Source: DASQZT01 sp963728965
GTDB taxonomy: Bacteria; Acidobacteriota; Terriglobia; Bryobacterales; Bryobacteraceae
Assembly: GCA_963728965.1 (NCBI GenBank)
Contig: CAVSMH010000008.1
Coordinates: 620,001 to 684,000 of the forward strand
Length of the DNA: 64,000 nt
Direction of reading: 5' to 3'
Under the pieces are notes generated by a model. It was given only the letters and a program-made list of their open reading frames with translations, made no database searches and was not told the origin of the DNA. This document shows positions 61,199 to 64,000 of the stretch, piece after piece. The first letter of the stretch is position 1, and every line of letters starts with the position of its first letter. A program made the position numbers and the translations under genes.

Positions 61199-61378
61199 AC
61201 GTGATTATAACGGTCTGTCGCGGGCCCGCGGATGCGCACCCGAACGGGGCAGGCCGGGTGGGCCGGCCGGCGGCGCAGAACTCGACCCGGGCTTGCGGCC
61301 GGGTTCGCCGGCAGCCCGGAAAATCGACTGGCCCGCGGTGAAGCAGTAGAGCATAATTGGGAGGACTGGAGGGGGCCC

Positions 61379-63979
61379 ATGCCTGATTTCGGACCCAATG
61401 CCGGGATTCAGTTTGCGGAAACCGCATTCGGCCACGTGGAAAGCGACATCTCGGACGCGGCCGTCGCCGAACGCATCGCGGCAGCGAGCGGACGGACGTT
61501 CCAGCTCGATTTGCGAATGGCCATTCCCCGCTTGCAGGACTTTCTCGATGCGGCGTCGCACATGGCCGAAATTGCCGGCGGGACGATTTCGTGGACCCCG
61601 GAAGTGTCGGGCGCGGGTGTGCTTCCGGGCGGAAAGGTCAGCTTGTTCCGCAATGCGGATGCCAGCCGGACGCACAAATTCATCGACTTCGCCTTCTCTT
61701 TTGCCGACGGGCGCGGCGGGGTGATCGACGGCAAGGGCGTCAAGGACCTGCACGACGATAACGGGCTCGATGCGGCCACCGACCTTTCCACCATCAACGT
61801 CACGCTCGAGCGGGCGGGGCGGCTCGCCGGCACCGGCATCGCGCGGACCAGCATTCTGGATTTCGTGCGGCAGATCCAGTCCTGCCAAGTCACCGGAGCG
61901 CAATCCGAAGGGGAGGAGCGCGCCGCCCGGCAGGCCTTCCTCGGCTTTGTAAACGGGCAGCTGCGGGAGGTGTACGAACGCCTGCCGCTGATCTTCAAGG
62001 ACAGTACGCAGCTTTCTCCGGAACAGCGGAAGACGCTGATGCTCTGCGCACGGCTGCTGCTTCCGGCGCACCTGCCGGCGAACGGACCGCAGTTGCCGGA
62101 CCTCATGGCGGGGCTCGACCGATACCTGGCCAACGCTTCTTCGACGCAGCTCAACACCATCAGCGACTGGCTTCAGGCGATCGGCACGTTCCTGCCGGGG
62201 CAGGCTACCGATCTCACGCTGCTGCGGATGCTGCTCACCCTGGAGCTGAACAATACCAGCCGTTCGCCGATCCGCGACATTCTCCAGCTGATTCATACCC
62301 TGGTGGTTTTTCCGTATTACGCGCATCCCAAGGCCGACGGCCTGGTGGGCTACACGCGTCCGGTGCATCGGCCTCGCAATACGCCGGACCTGCCGGTGGC
62401 GGCGGAGCCTCCGGACGGCCGGGTGTTCGACGTGGCGATTGCCGGTTCGGGGCCCGCCGGGACGTTGTTAGCGGCGCGGCTGTCGGCGAGCGGCAAGTCG
62501 GTGTTGCTGCTGGAGGCCGGCCCCTACGTGCCGGAGCGAACCATCGATGCCGACGAGATCCTCTGGACGGCGCGGCTGTACAAGGATTCCGCGCTCCAGC
62601 AAGCCAACACGGCGCTGCCGCTGTTCGGGGCGCAGGGCCCGAGTTTCATGGTCCTGCAAGGCGCCTGCCTGGGGGGCGGAGGCATCGTCAACAACGCCGT
62701 CTGCTTTCGCCTGCCCGCGGCGCGGTTCACCGAGTGGCAGAGTCTGGGATTCCCGGTTTCCGCCACGAACCTGGATGCAGGGTACACGCGGGTGGCCGCG
62801 GACCTGGGAATCAAACCGGCCTCGGAAGCGGCGGTGCCGGCACCGCGCCTGAACCCGGCATGGAAGTTCCTGACGAACCAGTTCGGGCTCCCCAAGAAGC
62901 CGCCGGTGGGTGATCCGCCCGAGCCCGGGCTGTATGAATGCCTGGTCAACATCGATGGCTGCCAGAGCACGGGACTCTGCAACGTGGGCTGCGGTTCGGA
63001 GCGGAAGAACAACGGCGTCCAGGTCTATCTGCGGCAGGCCGTGGCGGCCGGCTGTGTGATCGTAGACCACGCCGAGGTGCAGAGCATACGGTTGGAGGCG
63101 TCCGCCGCCGGCGGGGAACGCCGCGTGGAGAGCTTCGTCGTGCGGCTGCGCGGCGGAAAGCAAGTGACGGTCAAGGCCCGGGAGTTCATCCTTTCGTGCG
63201 GGCCGATCGGCAGCTCGGTGGTGCTGCTGCGGAGCGGCGACCTGGGCGAACACCTCGGCGACCACCGGATCCCGGTGGGACAGCGTTTTTCGGCGAATCT
63301 GGGATCGCCGCTGTTTGTGTTCTGCCGCGAGACGGTAAATCAACAACCGGGGCTGCAGATCGCGCACTACTATTTTTCGCCGCCGGGCGACGGCTTCGTG
63401 GTGGAGACGTGGTTCAATCCTCCCGGGGCGAACGCGATGGCCATGCCGGGTTTTCAGCAGACCCACTTCGATCGCATGATGGCGTATGCGCGTACAGTGG
63501 CGGCGGCGCCGCTGGTGGGCTCGGAGGCGTCCGGCCGGGTGACGTTGGACTGGCAGGGCCGGCCCGCCATCGACCTGCCGATTTCGGGCCAGGAGATCGG
63601 CAAGCTGCGCCGCGGGCTGGTGGTGCTGGCGCAAGCGTTTCTGGCGGGGAACGTGGAATACGCCCTGGCGGGATTGGACAACGGCCGCAAGCTGCAAACC
63701 GCCGCCGATGTCACGCAGTTCGACCGCGACCTGCTGACGCTGGAGAACGACCCCGGCCAGGTGTACCGGCTGCGCGTGGGAACGGGGCATCCGCAGGGCG
63801 GCAACGCCATGAGCCGCGATCCCGGCATAGGGGTGATCGACGACCAGTTCCGCCTGCGCGGGTTCGGCAACCTGCGCATCTGCGACGGGAGTATCTTTCC
63901 GGCGAGCGCCGGAGTGAATCCGCAATGGACGATCATGGCCCTGGCGCACGAGTGCGCGCGGGTGTTGACGAGCGGGTGA
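61379..63979 (+). CDS. GMC oxidoreductase with gluconate 2-dehydrogenase subunit 3-like domain
   Basis: An 866-residue fusion. Residues 1-150 are an unassigned N-terminal domain. Residues about 180-330 (LSPEQRKTLMLCARLLLPAH to YYAHPKADGLVGYTRP) follow the pattern of gluconate 2-dehydrogenase subunit 3. Residues 350-866 form an FAD-binding GMC oxidoreductase: GSGPAG (356-361), LQGACLGGGGIVNNAVCFRL, a Cys cluster GCQSTGLCNVGCGS, and the GMC C-terminus GTGHPQGGNAM with active-site NPQWT. The ATG 61379 follows GGAG-rich sequence. It probably oxidises sugar or sterol alcohols. No signal peptide is evident. Confidence 0.88.
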   Translation: MPDFGPNAGIQFAETAFGHVESDISDAAVAERIAAASGRTFQLDLRMAIPRLQDFLDAASHMAEIAGGTISWTPEVSGAGVLPGGKVSLFRNADASRTHKFIDFAFSFADGRGGVIDGKGVKDLHDDNGLDAATDLSTINVTLERAGRLAGTGIARTSILDFVRQIQSCQVTGAQSEGEERAARQAFLGFVNGQLREVYERLPLIFKDSTQLSPEQRKTLMLCARLLLPAHLPANGPQLPDLMAGLDRYLANASSTQLNTISDWLQAIGTFLPGQATDLTLLRMLLTLELNNTSRSPIRDILQLIHTLVVFPYYAHPKADGLVGYTRPVHRPRNTPDLPVAAEPPDGRVFDVAIAGSGPAGTLLAARLSASGKSVLLLEAGPYVPERTIDADEILWTARLYKDSALQQANTALPLFGAQGPSFMVLQGACLGGGGIVNNAVCFRLPAARFTEWQSLGFPVSATNLDAGYTRVAADLGIKPASEAAVPAPRLNPAWKFLTNQFGLPKKPPVGDPPEPGLYECLVNIDGCQSTGLCNVGCGSERKNNGVQVYLRQAVAAGCVIVDHAEVQSIRLEASAAGGERRVESFVVRLRGGKQVTVKAREFILSCGPIGSSVVLLRSGDLGEHLGDHRIPVGQRFSANLGSPLFVFCRETVNQQPGLQIAHYYFSPPGDGFVVETWFNPPGANAMAMPGFQQTHFDRMMAYARTVAAAPLVGSEASGRVTLDWQGRPAIDLPISGQEIGKLRRGLVVLAQAFLAGNVEYALAGLDNGRKLQTAADVTQFDRDLLTLENDPGQVYRLRVGTGHPQGGNAMSRDPGIGVIDDQFRLRGFGNLRICDGSIFPASAGVNPQWTIMALAHECARVLTSG

Positions 63980-64000
63980 CGGCGGGTCCGGATTTCGCGG

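Overview
The window reads as chromosomal DNA of an Acidobacteriota bacterium, most likely of the Solibacter/Bryobacter type. It is GC-rich. It carries two duplicated MacB-type orphan permeases (ADOP), one coupled to a PadR regulator, an Oar-like TonB-dependent receptor, an alginate-export-type porin, and an AddAB-like helicase-nuclease pair. No rRNA, tRNA, CRISPR array, intact insertion sequence or replication origin was seen.

Layout. 1-11.2 kb: a 3' gene fragment, padR with a frameshifted ADOP permease, metY, a lone nuoB, a 4-alpha-glucanotransferase, a second ADOP permease, and an ArsC/Spx-family gene with an in-frame TGA where the catalytic Cys is expected. 11.2-21 kb (minus strand): a FadL-like porin with two membrane-bound hybrid histidine kinases, then a zinc-ribbon microprotein, serS, a 46-residue ORF and an ABC exporter. 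21-27.5 kb: hemB, then a tightly packed five-gene operon centred on a 777-residue metzincin-like protein. 27.5-28.6 kb: a non-coding, hairpin-rich stretch. 28.6-34.5 kb: an OmpR/HisKA two-component pair, an acyltransferase, a TIM-barrel isomerase and two membrane proteins. 34.5-44.4 kb: the TonB receptor facing an Rrf2 regulator across a motif-rich gap, the AddA/AddB-like pair and a peptidoglycan-binding protein. 44.5-49.2 kb: gltX, glnS and a NodU-type carbamoyltransferase, joined by stop/start overlaps. 49.2-55.5 kb: a region of decay with a receptor remnant, a LysR gene with two frameshifts and a C-terminally truncated aminotransferase, alongside an intact porin. 55.5-64 kb: small housekeeping and unknown genes (NTF2-like, DHH phosphoesterase, TPR protein, dCMP deaminase, fabD), then a GMC oxidoreductase fused to a gluconate-dehydrogenase-subunit-3-like domain.

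The most notable signal is the ArsC/Spx-like gene at 10823-11155. Its codon 9 is TGA in a K-P-T-(TGA)-T-S-C context. A six-base-pair hairpin with a G at the second loop position starts 15 nt after that TGA, as expected of a bacterial SECIS element. This is a strong selenoprotein candidate that ordinary gene calling would truncate.

Several genes (hemB, gltX, rrf2, fabD, the isomerase and the dCMP deaminase) have a -10-like hexamer 5-10 nt before the start codon and no obvious Shine-Dalgarno. Others have a clear GGAG-type site. Leaderless and leadered transcripts may therefore coexist. All functions are inferred from sequence motifs read by eye; no database search was run.
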